A stretch of 64,000 nt of DNA from Flavisolibacter nicotianae (GTDB lineage Bacteria; Bacteroidota; Bacteroidia; Chitinophagales; Chitinophagaceae), in contig NZ_RBCI01000002.1 of assembly GCF_003628535.1 (NCBI RefSeq), positions 248,001 through 312,000 on the forward strand, read 5' to 3'. A program made the translations under genes and the position numbers. Under the pieces are notes generated by a model, which was not told the DNA's origin, ran no database searches, and saw nothing but the letters and a program-made list of their open reading frames with translations. This document shows positions 24,908 through 33,875 of the stretch, one piece after another (within the stretch, counting starts at the first letter, position 1; each line of letters begins with the position of its first letter).

Positions 24908-27271
24908 TTATTTCTTTAGCGTGGTCTCAAACAGTTTAAAGACACGCTTGTATTCATCCGTCCAACTGCTTGGCTCTACAAAGCCGTGGTCTTCCAGCGG
25001 GTAAGGGGCCAGTTCCCAGTTGTCCTTGTGCAATTCGATGAGGCGTTGCGTAAGCCGAACGATATCCTGGAAGTGCACATTCACATCCACCATGCCGTGG
25101 CACATCAGCAGGTTGCCTTTCAGTCCCTCCGCATAGTAAATTGGCGAGCTGCGTTTGTAGGCGAGACTGTCGTTGTAGGGTTCGTTGAGGATGTTTGACG
25201 TGTAGCCATGATTGTAATGTGCCCAGTCGGTTACCGAACGAAGCGCCGCTCCCGAGTGAAACACGTCGGGCTGTGTAAACATGGCCATCAGCGTCATAAA
25301 GCCACCGTACGAGCCGCCGTAGATGCCGATGTTTTTCGGGTTGACACCGTGTTTTTCTACAAGGTATTTCACGCCGTCCACCTGGTCGCTCAGGTCTTTT
25401 CCGCCCATGTGGCGGTAGATGCCTGTGCGCCAGTCGCGGCCGTAGCCGGCACTGCCGCGGTAGTCGATATCGAGCACCGTGTAGCCATTATCGGCAAGCA
25501 GGTTGTTGAACATGTATTCGCGCTGGTAAGTGCTCCACCATTTGTGTACGTTTTGCAAATAACCGGCACCGTGCACGAAAATCACCGCGGGCCTGGACGG
25601 GTGCGGATTGGACGGTTTGTAAAGCCTTGCATAAACCTGTGCGCCATCACTGGCAGTAAAAGTGACGATCTCGGGATCCCGCCATGCATAGGATTTGAAC
25701 TCGTCGGATTGCGCAAGGTTGGTTAGCTGGTGCCATTTCCTTCCCGGCTTTGCTTCCTGCAGGTACAATTCCCAGGGCTTGTTGGAATACGAATACCGGA
25801 TGGCAAGCCATTTCTCATCCGGCGAAAGTGCAACATCGTTGTTACCGGTTTGCGTGGTCAGCCGTTCCGGTTTACCGCCGCTCACCGGCAGGCGGTAATA
25901 CTGCATATCGCCGGGGTGCGGCTCGTTGCTGTTGAAATAAAAATAGGTTTTGTCCCTGGAGAGATGCAGGTTCGAGACCTCAAATTTGCCGCTGGTGAGT
26001 GGCGTGGTTTCGCCTGTTTCAACATTGGTTTTGTAAATGTGCGAATAGCCGGTCTTCTCACTTTGGTAGGCAAGCATGTTGTTAGTAATCCAGTACAGGG
26101 ATACCGGAAAATCACCAACACCGGGGCCCGCCACCCAGGCTTCATCACGCTGGCGGTCGATCGTTTTTAATTTGCCAGTGACAGGATCCAGCAGGACAAT
26201 CCAGCGATCCTTGTTGTCGGTGGAACGAATGTCGACAGCCAGGGCGGTCCCGTCTTCGTTCCATTCCAGGCTGCGAAAGCCAACGGTCCGGGCCAGCGGC
26301 TTTTTTTTCGCCGTGTCTTTTGCGGGATAGTCTTTCACATAATCCGGCATGTCGGTAATGCCGGGCAGGTTGTCGGTTTTAACCTGGTAAACGGTGTCTT
26401 TTTCACGATCAAAAAGATAAAGCTCCGTGGCACTCAGCGGCGCACCCACTTTTGTGCGTCCGGGGATGTCGGTGGTAAAACCCGTTTCGGTAACATAATT
26501 GGGAATGATGCTGTTCTTTGCATTGGCTGCCGGCCGGTTGAGGCGATAGGCAACAAAGCGGCCATTGGCGGAAATTGCCGGGGCGAACAAATTTTTTTCT
26601 TCGAGATAAATAGTGCGGAGCTCTTTTGGCTTCAGGCGCTTGTTGATGGCATCCGTTGAGTCTTTCTTTTGCTTTCGCTCACGCACCACTTCCGACATAG
26701 CAATTGCTTCCTGCTGCAGCCATTTTTCCTGGGTGTTCTGCACGGGTTCTTTGGGTGCGGTGCCGCGTTGAAAATTAGTGAGCTGTGTTGTCTGTCCTGT
26801 GGCGATATCCCAGGCGTAAAGATTTTGTGTCCGGCTGTAAACAAGTTTTGAATCGTTGTCGATCCACTGGGGCGACGATTCGCTTTCGGTGGTGTGGGTG
26901 ATGCGCCGCTCTTTGTGGGTTTTGGCATCAGCATAAAACAAATCGCCGTCGAGGGTATAGGCATAGGCTGTCTTGTGCTTGTTGTACACGATGCTGTTCA
27001 GCGAGGGGATGCGTTGCCGCATTTCGTAGCCCGCTTTTTTAGGCGTTCTGTCGGTAAGGGTGATGTAGTAAACCGAGTCCGATTCGCTGTTCGTGGGGTT
27101 CCAGCTAAAGAAAAGAAACCGGCCATCGGCACTCCAGTACGCGTTCGACGGCGATGTGCCGATCCACTTTTGGTCACGCATGATTTTTTCCACCGTGAGC
27201 GGTGAAAGACCCTGTGCCGAAAGGCAATGGGTCAACAAAAACAACAGGGCAAGGGAAACAATTTTCTTCAT
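24908..27271 (-). CDS. S9-family (prolyl oligopeptidase/DPP IV-like) exported peptidase
   Basis: 787 residues from ATG 27271 (signal peptide MKKIVSLALLFLLTHCLSAQ); the frame extends upstream without coding sense. A beta-propeller occupies ~30-550 with repeated WSADGRFLFFSW-like blades (IDNDSKLVYSR, ISANGRFVAYR, DEKWLAIRYSY). The alpha/beta hydrolase domain contains the nucleophile GIYGGSYGGFM (Ser654), an Asp in GMVDVNVHFQD and a His in LEDHGFV. Likely cleaves peptides, often after proline or at dipeptide ends, in the periplasm. It is divergent from a second exported peptidase gene (27368) with a 96-base gap, suggesting joint peptide-scavenging regulation. Confidence 0.9.
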   Translation of the reverse strand: MKKIVSLALLFLLTHCLSAQGLSPLTVEKIMRDQKWIGTSPSNAYWSADGRFLFFSWNPTNSESDSVYYITLTDRTPKKAGYEMRQRIPSLNSIVYNKHKTAYAYTLDGDLFYADAKTHKERRITHTTESESSPQWIDNDSKLVYSRTQNLYAWDIATGQTTQLTNFQRGTAPKEPVQNTQEKWLQQEAIAMSEVVRERKQKKDSTDAINKRLKPKELRTIYLEEKNLFAPAISANGRFVAYRLNRPAANAKNSIIPNYVTETGFTTDIPGRTKVGAPLSATELYLFDREKDTVYQVKTDNLPGITDMPDYVKDYPAKDTAKKKPLARTVGFRSLEWNEDGTALAVDIRSTDNKDRWIVLLDPVTGKLKTIDRQRDEAWVAGPGVGDFPVSLYWITNNMLAYQSEKTGYSHIYKTNVETGETTPLTSGKFEVSNLHLSRDKTYFYFNSNEPHPGDMQYYRLPVSGGKPERLTTQTGNNDVALSPDEKWLAIRYSYSNKPWELYLQEAKPGRKWHQLTNLAQSDEFKSYAWRDPEIVTFTASDGAQVYARLYKPSNPHPSRPAVIFVHGAGYLQNVHKWWSTYQREYMFNNLLADNGYTVLDIDYRGSAGYGRDWRTGIYRHMGGKDLSDQVDGVKYLVEKHGVNPKNIGIYGGSYGGFMTLMAMFTQPDVFHSGAALRSVTDWAHYNHGYTSNILNEPYNDSLAYKRSSPIYYAEGLKGNLLMCHGMVDVNVHFQDIVRLTQRLIELHKDNWELAPYPLEDHGFVEPSSWTDEYKRVFKLFETTLKK

Positions 27272-27367
27272 TCGAATGACTGATTGAAATGGTGAGTTGA
27301 AATCCCTAAAAATAAAAAGATTCAGGGTTGAAAGTTCTACATTCGGTTTTTTAAATCCTGTTACAGC

Positions 27368-28927
27368 ATGAAACATATTGCGACCGTTTTTCTTTTCTTT
27401 CTTTTCGCACCGGCACAACACCTGCTTGCACAAAACAGGGACTCCGTGATGGTGCAGCAGATTGTTCGCGAAGCGACCACCAACTCGCAACTACAGCCCC
27501 TGGCGCACCAGTTGCTCGACGGCATTGGTCCGCGGCTGGTGGGCAGTCCCAAAATGAAACAGGCCAACGACTGGGCCGTGTCCACCTATCAAAGCTGGGG
27601 TATCCCCGCCCGTAATGAGCAATGGGGCGAATGGCGCGGTTGGGAACGCAGCATCAGCCATATCGATATGGTGGCACCCTGGGTAAAAAGCCTCGAAGGA
27701 ACGCAACTTGCCTGGAGTCCTTCTACGAAGGGCAAAAGCATTGCGGCCGAAACCATCCTGCTCCCCGAGGTTGCCGACTCGCTGGCTTTTGTGGCCTGGC
27801 TGCCGTCGGTAAAGGGAAAATTCGTGCTGATCTCCATGCCGCAGCCGACCGGGAGACCTGACTATAACTGGCAGGAGTTTGCCACCAAGGAATCGTTTGA
27901 GAAAATGAAAAAGGAAAGGGCTGATCAAACCGAAGCCTGGCGCAAACGCCTCCAACGCTTTGGCTATACAGGCCGCGGTGCCCTGCCCAAAGCACTGGAA
28001 ACGGCCGGTGCCGCCGGCATCGTGATGAGCAACTGGAGCAATGGCTTTGGCGTGAACAAGATCTTCAGTGCGTCTACCAAAAAAATACCGACCGTTGACC
28101 TGTCACTGGAAGATTACGGCCTGCTCTATCGCCTCACCGAATCCGGACAAAAACCGAAGATCAGCGTGCAGGTCGATTCGAAGGAACTGGGTGTGGTGCC
28201 CACCTTCAACACCCTCGCAGAAATCAAAGGAACAGAGAAGCCCGATGAATACGTGATCCTTTCGGCACACTTCGATTCCTGGGATGGCGGTACCGGCGCT
28301 ACCGACAACGGCACGGGAACACTGACGATGATGGAAGCCATGCGGATTTTGAAAAAAGTCTACCCCAACCCCAAACGCACCATCCTGGTGGGTCACTGGA
28401 GCAGCGAAGAACAGGGGCTGAACGGATCGCGGGCTTTTGTGGAAGACCACCCGGACATCGTGCAAAAGGTGCAGGCAGTCTTCAACCAGGACAACGGTAC
28501 AGGACGGGTGGTTAACCTGTCCGGCCAGGGTTTTTTAAACGCCTACGACTACATCAACCGCTGGTTGTCGCGGGTGCCCGACAGCATCCGCAGCCAGGTT
28601 CAAACCTCCTTTCCCGGCGTGCCGGGTGGCGGCGGGTCCGATTTCGCTTCTTTCGTGGCCGTGGGTGCACCGGCCTTTTCGCTGAGTTCTCTCAACTGGT
28701 CGTACGGCACATACACCTGGCACACCAACCGCGATACCTACGATAAAATCGTATGGGATGATCTTCGCAGCAATGCCATCCTGACCGCCATTCTTGCTTA
28801 TATGGCCAGCGAAGATCCGCAAACCACGTCGCGGGAAAAAAGTTTGCTCCCTGTTAATCCGCGCACTGGCGAACGCACAGCATGGCCGAAGCAGGCAAAG
28901 GCTACCCGCAAGGGAGGACTGGATTAA
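27368..28927 (+). CDS. M28-family zinc aminopeptidase, carboxypeptidase Q-like
   Basis: 519 residues. Signal peptide with cleavage near HLLAQ. The N-terminal part is followed by an inserted PA-like region (~120-260) and then the catalytic domain. Zinc-site elements visible in order: ILSAHFDSWDGGTGATDNGTG (His and bridging Asp), HWSSEEQGLNGSRAF (Glu-Glu, catalytic base and ligand), AVFNQDNGTGRV (Asp), and TYTWHTNRDTYDK (His). All five expected positions are filled, so it should be an active co-catalytic zinc exopeptidase in the periplasm. It is divergent from the S9 peptidase gene and ends in a terminator at 28999. Confidence 0.9.
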   Translation: MKHIATVFLFFLFAPAQHLLAQNRDSVMVQQIVREATTNSQLQPLAHQLLDGIGPRLVGSPKMKQANDWAVSTYQSWGIPARNEQWGEWRGWERSISHIDMVAPWVKSLEGTQLAWSPSTKGKSIAAETILLPEVADSLAFVAWLPSVKGKFVLISMPQPTGRPDYNWQEFATKESFEKMKKERADQTEAWRKRLQRFGYTGRGALPKALETAGAAGIVMSNWSNGFGVNKIFSASTKKIPTVDLSLEDYGLLYRLTESGQKPKISVQVDSKELGVVPTFNTLAEIKGTEKPDEYVILSAHFDSWDGGTGATDNGTGTLTMMEAMRILKKVYPNPKRTILVGHWSSEEQGLNGSRAFVEDHPDIVQKVQAVFNQDNGTGRVVNLSGQGFLNAYDYINRWLSRVPDSIRSQVQTSFPGVPGGGGSDFASFVAVGAPAFSLSSLNWSYGTYTWHTNRDTYDKIVWDDLRSNAILTAILAYMASEDPQTTSREKSLLPVNPRTGERTAWPKQAKATRKGGLD

Positions 28928-28978
28928 TGAGTAACGAGTAATGAATAGAGCAATCTCTAATTCACTATTCAACGTTGG
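28926..28978. repeat. Heptamer-unit inverted repeat, locus 5
   Basis: GAATAG near 28943 pairs with CTATTC near 28965 inside 7-mers GTAACGA GTAATGA ATAGAGC and CTCTAAT TCACTAT TCAACGT. It begins at the stop codon of the M28 gene and precedes its terminator. Confidence 0.6.
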
Positions 28979-28998
28979 GGATTATTTCTATCATACGA

Positions 28999-29036
28999 CA
29001 GCTACCCGTGATTGTTCCGGGTAGCTGTTTTAATTT
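28999..29036 (+). terminator. Intrinsic terminator after M28 peptidase gene
   Basis: Stem CAGCTACCCG / CGGGTAGCTG, 8-base loop, then TTTTAATTT. Confidence 0.8.
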
Positions 29037-29047
29037 CGGGAACTGTT

Positions 29048-29818
<771 letters not shown>

Positions 29819-29833
29819 CTGTAACGAGCAACC

Positions 29834-30226
29834 ATGAAAATTTGCCGCATCAAAGAAACCTGTATCTACGTAACCGATCTTGATCGGACAAAAGCGTTTT
29901 ATGCCGGTAAGCTCGGTCTTCCGGTTATTTCCGTTGTGCCCGATCGTCACATTTTTTTCAGGGCCGGCGAGTCGGTGCTGCTTTGTTTCATCGCGTCCAA
30001 AACAGAGCAGGAAGGCGAACTGCCGCCGCACGGGGCAAGAGGTAGCATTCACTTTGCTTTCGAAGTTAGCGGGGAGGACTATCCCGCCGTTTTGCAAAAC
30101 ATAAAACAGGCAGGCATCACCGTTTTACACGAGCATACCTGGAAACAAACCCTGCGTTCGTTTTACTTTCACGACCCCGATGGCAACCTGGTAGAAGTGT
30201 TGGAAGAAGGTCTTTGGGATGAATAG
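29834..30226 (+). CDS. VOC-fold (glyoxalase/bleomycin-resistance/dioxygenase) protein
   Basis: 130 residues, one vicinal-oxygen-chelate unit of two beta-alpha-beta-beta-beta modules. The start is IKETCIYVTDLDRTKAFYAGKLGLPV; the middle strand SIHFAFEVSG carries the expected metal-ligand His. The second module ends with SFYFHDPDGNLVEVLE, where Glu is the usual last ligand. Such proteins act as glyoxalase-like isomerases, dioxygenases or resistance proteins; no finer assignment is possible. Co-transcribed with the SDR gene ahead of it. Confidence 0.85.
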   Translation: MKICRIKETCIYVTDLDRTKAFYAGKLGLPVISVVPDRHIFFRAGESVLLCFIASKTEQEGELPPHGARGSIHFAFEVSGEDYPAVLQNIKQAGITVLHEHTWKQTLRSFYFHDPDGNLVEVLEEGLWDE

Positions 30227-30240
30227 CGTTTTCACTCCGA

Positions 30241-30312
30241 TGCCGGATAGCAGGATATGGGGCTATTTTCTGTCAACAATATCTCAATATTCCAATCTCC
30301 CAATATCCTGCC
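30241..30312. repeat. Heptamer-unit inverted repeat, locus 6
   Basis: GCAGGATATGGGG (30250-30262) pairs with CCCAATATCCTGCC (near 30299-30312). The right part reads as 7-mers TCTCAAT ATTCCAA TCTCCCA ATATCCT. Located between same-strand genes ending at 30226 and starting at 30440. Confidence 0.65.
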
Positions 30313-30439
30313 ATGAAACTGAAACCGGGCTAAATCCTCCGGCCGGCGAAATTTCTTCTGTTATAGCCGCACTTTCTTCTGCCGAAACCTGTTTCTTTGC
30401 TGATCGGTAAAACGTTTCACCAGACCCCCTTTAGACTTT

Positions 30440-30922
30440 ATGGCATTACTTGAAAAGCATTTGTTCGTCGACGAATCCACGATACCCGGTGCAGGAAAAG
30501 GCCTTTTTACCTCGGTTGCTATCCCCAAAGGAACCCGGATCGTTGAGTACAAGGGCCGGCGAACGACCTGGAAAGACGTGAAGGACGACAGCACCAACTA
30601 TTACATTTATACCATCACCCGCAACAACGTGATCGATGCTCAGAAAACCCTGTCTGCGCTTGCACGCTATGCCAACGATGCCCGTGGCCTCGTCCGGGTA
30701 AAGGGTCTTACCAACAACTGTGTTTATGTAAACGACGATGGACGTGCCTACATTGAGGCGGTTAAAAACATTCCGGCCGGTGCCGAAATTTTTGTGGACT
30801 ATACCCAGGATTACTGGAAGGTGCTGAAGGAAAATATCCGTGCCGAGAAAGAAGCGGCAAAAAAAGCGCAGAAAAAAGCGCCTGTTAAAAAGAAAGCAAC
30901 GGCGGGAAAGAAGGCAGCTTAG
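30440..30922 (+). CDS. SET-domain protein with histone-H1-like Lys/Ala tail
   Basis: 160 residues. The SET domain occupies ~8-135: STIPGAGKGLFTSVAIPKGT (SAM-binding GxG segment), RIVEYKGRRTTW, ARYANDARGLVRVKGLTNNC (the position of the NHS/NHxC motif, here N-D instead of N-H) and PAGAEIFVDYTQDYW (the GEEI-x-DY motif with the catalytic-pocket Tyr). SET proteins methylate lysines with S-adenosylmethionine. The last ~25 residues (KKAQKKAPVKKKATAGKKAA) resemble a histone H1 or Hc1 tail, which would bind DNA. A nucleoid-associated lysine methyltransferase is the inference; the missing His may alter activity. Single gene. Confidence 0.85.
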   Translation: MALLEKHLFVDESTIPGAGKGLFTSVAIPKGTRIVEYKGRRTTWKDVKDDSTNYYIYTITRNNVIDAQKTLSALARYANDARGLVRVKGLTNNCVYVNDDGRAYIEAVKNIPAGAEIFVDYTQDYWKVLKENIRAEKEAAKKAQKKAPVKKKATAGKKAA

Positions 30923-31000
30923 TGGCAGGCGGGACTTGTCAAACGTCAAATGTGAAACTGTGGACTCTTTAGCCTGCGATGTACTCACGTTTCACCGGTT
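30923..31000. repeat. Heptamer-unit inverted repeat, locus 7
   Basis: Minus-strand reading of 30931-30960: TTTCACA TTTGACG TTTGACA. Partner phrase ACTCACG TTTCACC at about 30983-30996. It begins at the stop codon of the SET gene. Confidence 0.6.
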
Positions 31001-31084
31001 TATGTTCTGCCCTGCCAGCGGATTGCTATATGATAATTGGTCGCCTGTTTTGAAAATCAAACTTTTTAAAGACGCAGGCATGAT

Positions 31085-31140
31085 CGTGAATCGGTTATTG
31101 GATCTTCACTATTGCTAATTGCTTACTGTAAATTACCTGC
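31085..31140. repeat. Heptamer-unit repeat, locus 8 (single arm)
   Basis: Seven consecutive related 7-mers: TGAATCG GTTATTG GATCTTC ACTATTG CTAATTG CTTACTG TAAATTA. No convincing inverted arm is seen, though locus 7 lies 85 bases away. Confidence 0.5.
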
Positions 31141-31175
31141 ACGCCATTATCCGAATCATTCGGTTTAAAAAATTA

Positions 31176-33572
31176 TCAGTCGTTCAACGTTGCCTTTTTT
31201 CGCGGGTCGCTCTGGCTTGGGGCCTCTTCCAGTTGAACGGGAACCCGTATGGCTTTTAACCCGCTGATCGACTGCAATTCTTCCACCTCCAGTAATTCGA
31301 TTGTGCCCTGGACCAACGCCTGTGTTTTCAGGTAATCGATGTACTGCATGTATTCCTTGGCTTCGTCGTCGTGCGAATACACGATGGCAATGGTGCCCGG
31401 CTGGGTCAGGCGTTCGTTGGTGCCTTTGATCAGGGCTTTGTCAATTCGCTTTTTGAGAATTTCATAGTGCGCATGGTGTACGCCGTCCACATCGAATTTG
31501 CGTTCGGCATTGCGGAACCGAATCGAGATGGGCTCGTTGTACACCAACACCAGTTGCGTGGTTTGCAGCGGCAGGTGAAGGCTGGCACTCATGCGGTGCA
31601 CCTGCCTGGCCGCTTCTGCCAGAAAGGTGAGTTGCCACAGCCGCAAATTTTTCAGGTGCACCGCATGGTATTCCCTGCTTGGAACGATGGACTGGCCGAT
31701 ATAGAGGTTGAAATCCACGCCGTCTGTTACAAACCGCTCGAAGTAATGCGGATACAGCGTTTGCATCGTTTCTTCTTCCTGCTCCAGGAAATGCACGATG
31801 CTGTTGTTGATCATGGTCACACTCTCTTCAAACTTCTGGCGGCTTTCGTTCAGCAGGCGAAGCGGGTTGTCGGTCCGGCGGAAATACTCCTCGATCTCCG
31901 GGGTAAAATCCGGTGCCACCTTGGCCAGGTACTGAAACAATTCGACCACTTCGGTTCGGAGGAACTGCTGGATAACCTGTTCGTCGGCGGCAAACAGGTA
32001 ATTGGCAATGCTGCCCGTATAAGCATTGCTGCGGGTCTTTATTTCTTGTATCAGCGGATAGTTGAGTTGGTCCTGTACGCTGGTCAGCAGGTTGTTCACC
32101 CACTGGAGTTGCTGCAACAGGTCTTCCTGGATGGCCCGGTTTCGTTCGCCGGACGAATTTTTTATGTCGATGGCACCGTACAACGGGTAGACCTGTTCGA
32201 AAACCACCGACTCCATTTTGGCTGCGTCGCCGCTGTGTTGCTGCAGCAGGTAGCGGATGGCCGCGTTGTTGAATTTCCATTCTACCGACGACTGCACGGC
32301 CGTGAAATGTTCTTTCACCAGGGCCGTGATCCTGTTCTGCACCTGCTGGCGGTATTGCTGCATGGCTGTTTGCAGGATTTCGCGAACGTGTTCCAGTTGA
32401 CGAAGCATGGTCTTCTCAATCAGCCTTCCTTTGCTGGTAACAATTTCCAGGCTGCCAATTACCTTTCCATCGTTGTAGAGGGCAGTGAGCAGGGCACTTT
32501 GCCACCCGTCGTTTTCGAGTTGCCGGTCCACCAGGTTGCCGTTGCCTTTTTCCCTGCGAACGTCCTGGTCATGCCAGTGGCGGGCCCGCCAAAAATAATT
32601 CGGACGTTTTTCCAGCGCCTGGGCCAGGTGTTGCGAAAACGCGATGACGTCGCCGGTATCGCGAATGGTGCGCAGTAAAATGCTCGCAAAATTCACCGTC
32701 GGCAATTCCACTTCGTTGTTCGCATCATAAAACGCCGTAAAGCCGATGTCGGCTTCCTCCAGCCGGAGCAGGTAGCGAATCTGCTGCTTTAGTTCGTGGA
32801 GCGACTGCGGGTTTTCGAGGCTGTCGCCTTTTTGCAAAATGTTCCGGATGTTGTTGACCGTTTCCCGTTCGGATACTTCGCGGATGCGGGTGATGACAAG
32901 GCCTTCGAACAGGAAGCGGTCCAGCGGTAACAAGGTGGCGAGTTCGGGATATTTCACCAGGTCGCGTACATGGTGGCATTCCAACAAAAAATCTTCGGGC
33001 AGGGGCGGGATGTCGTGCGAGGTGGAAATGTCGATGAAGCGGGAATCCCATTCCAGTTCGAAATAGTTGTGGATGTTGTGTTCCCGCTCGGGGTAGGCAC
33101 AAAGGAAAGCCTGTCCGCCGATCAGCTCAATATCGTACCATTTTTTTAAAATGAGTTTGTAGGCAAGATTGACCTTAGCAAAGGCGATGTTTTTTTCCAC
33201 CTGCGGATCCAGCGGCAGCACGTAGTTGTCGTTGCTATCCAGGTAGGTCTGCCGGAAGAACAACGACGCGTAAATCACTTTGCTTGAGAAGGGCATGGCC
33301 ACGGCGTTGAGTTCTTTTTCTTTGCTGAAGCCGGCCGGGAAAATCGTGGTCATGGCTTCTTCGATCAGCGACTGGTGTGGCGTCAGCGCGGCATAGTCAC
33401 TGATAGGCTGCAGCAATTCGGGAACCGCACAAAACTTCCGGTACAGGTCCGCGCAGATACGGGCCGCCACGGTGTCGCTGCCTTCGCTGGCTTCTTTCCA
33501 TAACCGCAACAGGGGCTGAAAAGAAACACAGCTTCGCAATAGTGAAAGTTGATTGTAGATCGTCCCGGTCAT
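31176..33572 (-). CDS. Large cytoplasmic GAF-like protein, unknown function
   Basis: 798 residues, no signal peptide and no membrane helix. Residues ~285-400 (LLRLEEADIGFTAFYDANNE ... WQSALLTALYNDGKVIGSLEIVTSKG) resemble a GAF domain. The segments around it are helical, with a long alpha-helical C-terminal half (EEYFRRTDNPLRLLNESRQKFEESVTMIN). Near the end is VDGVHHAHYEILKKRIDKALIKG followed by TIAIVYSHDDEAKEYMQYI and a closing LEEAPSQSDPRKK. I recall similar ~790-residue GAF-annotated proteins in Chitinophagaceae but know no function. No kinase, cyclase or phosphodiesterase motif follows the GAF part. The start 33572 is the only one before the conserved-looking N-terminus. Confidence 0.6.
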   Translation of the reverse strand: MTGTIYNQLSLLRSCVSFQPLLRLWKEASEGSDTVAARICADLYRKFCAVPELLQPISDYAALTPHQSLIEEAMTTIFPAGFSKEKELNAVAMPFSSKVIYASLFFRQTYLDSNDNYVLPLDPQVEKNIAFAKVNLAYKLILKKWYDIELIGGQAFLCAYPEREHNIHNYFELEWDSRFIDISTSHDIPPLPEDFLLECHHVRDLVKYPELATLLPLDRFLFEGLVITRIREVSERETVNNIRNILQKGDSLENPQSLHELKQQIRYLLRLEEADIGFTAFYDANNEVELPTVNFASILLRTIRDTGDVIAFSQHLAQALEKRPNYFWRARHWHDQDVRREKGNGNLVDRQLENDGWQSALLTALYNDGKVIGSLEIVTSKGRLIEKTMLRQLEHVREILQTAMQQYRQQVQNRITALVKEHFTAVQSSVEWKFNNAAIRYLLQQHSGDAAKMESVVFEQVYPLYGAIDIKNSSGERNRAIQEDLLQQLQWVNNLLTSVQDQLNYPLIQEIKTRSNAYTGSIANYLFAADEQVIQQFLRTEVVELFQYLAKVAPDFTPEIEEYFRRTDNPLRLLNESRQKFEESVTMINNSIVHFLEQEEETMQTLYPHYFERFVTDGVDFNLYIGQSIVPSREYHAVHLKNLRLWQLTFLAEAARQVHRMSASLHLPLQTTQLVLVYNEPISIRFRNAERKFDVDGVHHAHYEILKKRIDKALIKGTNERLTQPGTIAIVYSHDDEAKEYMQYIDYLKTQALVQGTIELLEVEELQSISGLKAIRVPVQLEEAPSQSDPRKKATLND

Positions 33573-33875
33573 TGGCGGCTAAAAGGTGCTGACATAAATG
33601 TAAGATTTTTAATGTGATGCTGCGTGCCGCGGTTGGCAAGGGCATAATGCCTTCACGAAAGCTTTGCGGTGTTTTTTTGCTAAACCATTCTTCAGCAGAG
33701 GGATGCATTCTCCGTCCGGAAAGCCTGTAAGGCTTGCCTGTTCGTAACTGCCGAACTCCAAACGTAGAGAAATACGAGGGGGCTGAAAGGCGAAACAGCG
33801 GCTGCACAGACAGCTTTGCACAAATGGACAGCGGTTTGCTATTCCATGCGGTCTGTTGCCCACACGAAAACCATT

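Noticed and set aside
31371-32678. 435-residue plus-strand frame opposite the GAF-like gene
   Set aside because: The minus-strand protein has balanced globular composition, while this frame is repetitive in His/Gln/Phe and covers only part of the region.
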